Assembly: GCA_040437565.1 (NCBI GenBank)
Contig: JBDOQK010000098.1
Span: 1-31,894 of the forward strand
Length of the DNA: 31,894 bases
Direction: 5' to 3'
Source of the DNA: Albugo candida
Lineage: Eukaryota > Oomycota > Peronosporomycetes > Albuginales
Both the position numbers and the translations under genes were made by a program. This document shows positions 29,685-31,894 of this stretch, piece by piece; within the stretch, counting starts at the first letter, position 1; each line of letters opens with the position of its first letter. The notes under the pieces were generated by a model. The model made no database searches. It worked only from the letters and a program-made list of their open reading frames with translations, and was not told the origin of the DNA.

Positions 29685-30287
29685 GAATATGTTACTTCAG
29701 TTAAACCTACGCATGTCACTTTTTACCTCGTATTTGAAACGGAAATAAAATGAATGCTACCGAGTGAACTAGTAGCTGGCATCAGATCGTCATATTTGTC
29801 GACACATATTCTTAAGAATACCTGCATCGCTCGTATTGAGATTCGAAGGACCCCTATATCGAGTGCATATCGTTTTGACATAGTATAAGTTAAAAGTTGG
29901 ATAACCCACCAATTGGATACATACATCAGTAGTCAGGAACGAAATGTTAGGCAATCGAAGACGGTGCACATGCTTCGAAAAATTTGATCAAGACTCTATC
30001 ATATTCGACCTAAAAGATCCTTTGATCTCAGCTCTTGCGGGGCAGGACGCCAACGTGTCTTCCAACAATATTGTCCGGAGATGTTCAGTCGGTAAAGCTT
30101 AACCTCACGACCTACTCGGATCTGTGCTACTTTGCACACATCGCTCAATATTGCTATAAATGGAAATCACTAACCTAAATCGTGAGCTAATCATCACTAC
30201 GCAAGAAAAAATTCACTGAAGGTAAGAGAAAGCTTGAATGGTTGGAGGTGATATTGTGTTGTTTTTGATAAATGGTAAAAAGCGTAC
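29685..30287. other. No gene seen (600 bp)
   Basis: Contains the AATAAA near 29744 but no convincing frame, RNA gene or repeat. Confidence 0.5.
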
Positions 30288-30339
30288 GGGAACCACTAAC
30301 CAGCGCAGAGTTTTCGCTAATCAGCCCCCATCCTTCTTC

Positions 30340-30610
30340 AATACAGCACCCCTTAAGGGTCCGTACCCAGTTCAGTCGGTTAAGCACTTGAGCGCACGGA
30401 CCCCCTGCCGGAGGTCGTTATGTCGATCTCCGGCAGTGTGGGCAGCCGTTTGAGCCCACCCAAGCAATAATCTTGGAAAATATCTGCCTCAGACTTAAGT
30501 GATATTCACACGGTCAGGGGCTCATGATAGGATAAGGAAGGTAGTTAAAGAACCAGATAAACAGTGTAATGAAATATTTGACAAAGTAAAAAAAAAAATA
30601 CAGCACCCCT
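30340..30610 (+). mobile_element. tRNA-derived SINE with 14-bp target-site duplication
   Basis: The body 30354-30596 (243 bp) lies between identical AATACAGCACCCCT at 30340-30353 and 30597-30610, and ends in an A-rich tail. The head has a pol III A-box-like string CCCAGTTCAGTCGG (30366-30379, compare the tRNA D-arm TAGCTCAGTCGG) and a B-box-like CGTTTGAGCCC (about 30447-30457, compare GGTTCRANNCC). Three perfect stems follow one another: GGGTCCGT/ACGGACCC (30357-30364 with 30396-30403), CTGCCGGAG/CTCCGGCAG (30405-30413 with 30428-30436) and GTGGGC/GCCCAC (30438-30443 with 30454-30459). The A-to-B spacing of about 80 bp is long because of the middle hairpin. SINEs have no protein and depend on LINE machinery. 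The tail half (30461-30580) is unassigned. Confidence 0.7.
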
Positions 30611-30748
30611 AAGTTATGAATAAGAGGTATGATTGGCTAGCGTTGAACATGCTGCCAGTCAGTTCTGATAATCTACCGAATGCTAGGACACGGAGAATTG
30701 GTTCACTGAGTTGTTGAGGCCAACCAATTTGAGCATAATCAGGAAACT

Positions 30749-30976
30749 TTGGTAGATGCTGCCGTACATCCACAAGGCCGTGCCCTCAAAATCGATCAGT
30801 GGCAACAAATTTTAAGTTCTTTTTGGTCCGGTCTGGCGCCTGCGCGTATCATCGCACAAATGCGCAGTATCAATCTCAAGGTAACACCTCGTGATGTATA
30901 CAATATTCGGAACTCGGTACGTAGGCATTTGTTACGTGGTAGAACACCGCTAGCTGCCCACCTTGATGGTCCTTAA
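30749..30976 (+). pseudogene. MULE transposase fragment in element F
   Basis: The frame without an ATG reads VDAAVHPQGRALKIDQWQQI, then KVTPRDVYNIRNSVRRHLL and GRTPLAAHLDG, before a stop at 30976. This HP..R.L…PRD.YN.R…GRTP segment is the linker between the DNA-binding and catalytic parts of FAR1/MULE transposases. The catalytic core is absent. It is a relic in an internally deleted element. Confidence 0.65.
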
Positions 30977-31069
30977 TCTGCAAGTCTTTCTGCGCTGTTT
31001 CATACAAGTTTGTAATCATAACTTAGGGGTGCTGTATTCAAGTGGAGTGGGGGCTGGTTAGCGGTTTCC

Positions 31070-31319
31070 AAGGAGTAGTTCTACATTAAGAAGTTATTAT
31101 ATCCGCCAATCTTTCTAAATCCTAAGTGCTCGCATGAATATGCTTGCGTAGGTAGAAAAGACTGCACGCATCAAAGTAACAATGCTATCGCGTCCAGTGT
31201 CCGTGTACACATACTTCAACGTCAATCGCTTTCCAACCACTCCTCTATCGTCCGCTTTTTATGTTCTGATGTTTTAAGTGCACGTTCAGGTCATGATATG
31301 GCTTACTCATTTTGGTGTT
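31070..31319. other. No gene seen
   Basis: About 250 bp between MULE F and the Copia remnant. It may include the LTR of the latter, but I could not define its ends from one copy. Confidence 0.4.
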
Positions 31320-31660
31320 AGCCAAAAAATGTTCCAAATCCTCCAATCTCGGTTCATGAAGCGCCTTTGTCATCATGTCAGCTGGCATGCGAGAACCTCA
31401 CAGTATTCGGTCTTGAGAATCCCTCGTTTCGCGTACGAGCCCAAAAATTTCCTCTCACGTCAACATGTTGTGCTTTTGATGAAGATTCTCCAGCAAGTTG
31501 TATATGTGCTGCCTGGTTATCGCCCGTGAGCGACATCAGCATAATACAATCTATCCCCGTATCTCCCCAGCAATTCTCAAACAAAATGCCAATTATCTAT
31601 GCAACCACGATCGAAGCCGCAGTGGATTCTTTCTCCATTATAGAGAGAGAAACCCCGCTT
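31320..31660 (-). mobile_element. Copia retrotransposon remnant (RNase H end of pol)
   Basis: On the minus strand the sequence carries the C-terminal RNase H part of a Copia polyprotein: GDNQAA followed by SSSKAQHVDVR (about 31440-31510), and ADMMTKAL near 31370, a pattern that ends Copia pol. It is a fossil with a few breaks and is distinct from the element at 13912-20571. The rest of pol is not present next to it within the window. Confidence 0.7.
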
Positions 31661-31894
31661 TTTTTGTGAGGTTTCAAGAGTATCAAACTCCCCAAAAAAA
31701 TACTTTCCCCCGAGGACAGTCACCGGTTGACACTCCAACTGTTGACAGGCATCCGCCGTGGCGATCATCACCCTGATGTTTCCCCCAGGCATTTTGGACA
31801 CTTGAGCGATTGACCGGCTCTCCAGTAAACTTTCAAAGACCGGATTGCCGTGGTCTCGCATCAGAGAGGATAAAATTTTCCCATTCGGAGTACG
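31661..31894 (-). other. Open frame running off the right edge, unrecognised
   Basis: The minus-strand frame is open from the window edge (TPNGKILSSLMRDHGNPVFE…) through VLGGKYFFGEFDTL to about 31661, where it abuts the Copia remnant. I do not recognise the family. Its position next to a retroelement fragment suggests that it is also mobile-element derived, but that is inference. It continues beyond the window. Confidence 0.35.

Larger units (their letters stand above)
30288..31069 (+). mobile_element. MULE remnant F with a SINE in its left end
   Basis: The left end GGGAACCACTAACC (30288) and the reverse complement of the right end GGAAACCGCTAACC (to 31069) match at 12 of 14. Both then share CAGCCCCCA(T/C)…TTCAATACAGCACCCCT/TTGAATACAGCACCCCT and AAGTTATGA. 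The body contains a MULE transposase fragment. The motif is related to, but distinct from, the ends at 2015 and 14058. Flanking nonamers do not match, so no target duplication is demonstrated. Without the SINE the element is only about 0.5 kb. Confidence 0.65.

Noticed and set aside
1-31894. CRISPR array, bacterial operon or phage
   Set aside because: No regularly spaced repeats. Introns, LTR elements and CEP290 mark a eukaryotic nuclear genome.

Overview
This is a eukaryotic window, most probably from an oomycete with a moderately AT-rich genome (an Albugo-like white rust is my best guess, not proven). The evidence is a giant gene for a flagellar transition-zone protein (CEP290), a 50-nt intron with GT..AG ends, a short TTTAGGG-type telomeric repeat, a tRNA-like SINE, and a dense layer of decayed MULE, pogo-like, DDE and Copia elements. 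Six 100-base N runs are assembly gaps. Three of them (897-996, 7827-7926, 22660-22759) are flanked by identical sequence that abuts the gap on both sides, so they are probably unmerged contig overlaps rather than real duplications.

Layout. 1-1490: unidentified exon-like sequence with a diverged ~90-bp direct repeat, then a perfect 494-bp repeat across gap 1. 2015-3247: front half of a FAR1/Mutator-like (MULE) transposase behind two tandem terminal repeats. 3557-6550 (minus): broken DDE transposon copy 1, split by an ~0.8-kb insertion (3985-4810) that has short target-site duplications and carries a small intron-containing ORF. 6675-8438 (minus): broken pogo-like transposase. 8671-10839 (minus): DDE transposon copy 2, with a small interstitial telomeric repeat by its 3' end. 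11262-12505: a non-autonomous element (D) carrying another (E) flanked by a perfect 8-bp duplication. 12506-13911: nothing recognised.

13912-20571: an old, broken Copia LTR retrotransposon. Its left LTR was hit by a MULE (14058-16266, perfect 9-bp duplication), which was itself hit by element C (14166-15066), so three insertion layers can be read in order. The MULE keeps only the tail of its transposase (SWIM-like segment and CCHC knuckle), complementary to the front half at 2235-3247.

20572-22580 has no convincing gene. 22816-29025 (plus) is the one clear host gene, an uninterrupted 2069-codon frame for a CEP290 orthologue. If the 48-bp repeat at gap 6 is collapsed, the frame runs on upstream to an ATG at 22581. 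29292-29684 is a weak hypothetical ORF. 30288-31069 is a further MULE remnant with a tRNA-derived SINE (30354-30596, 14-bp duplications) in its left end. The right edge is minus-strand Copia remnant joined to an unrecognised open frame.

Apart from CEP290 and possibly the small spliced ORF, almost all recognisable coding sequence belongs to mobile elements. The window reads as a repeat-rich intergenic region beside a conserved ciliary gene.
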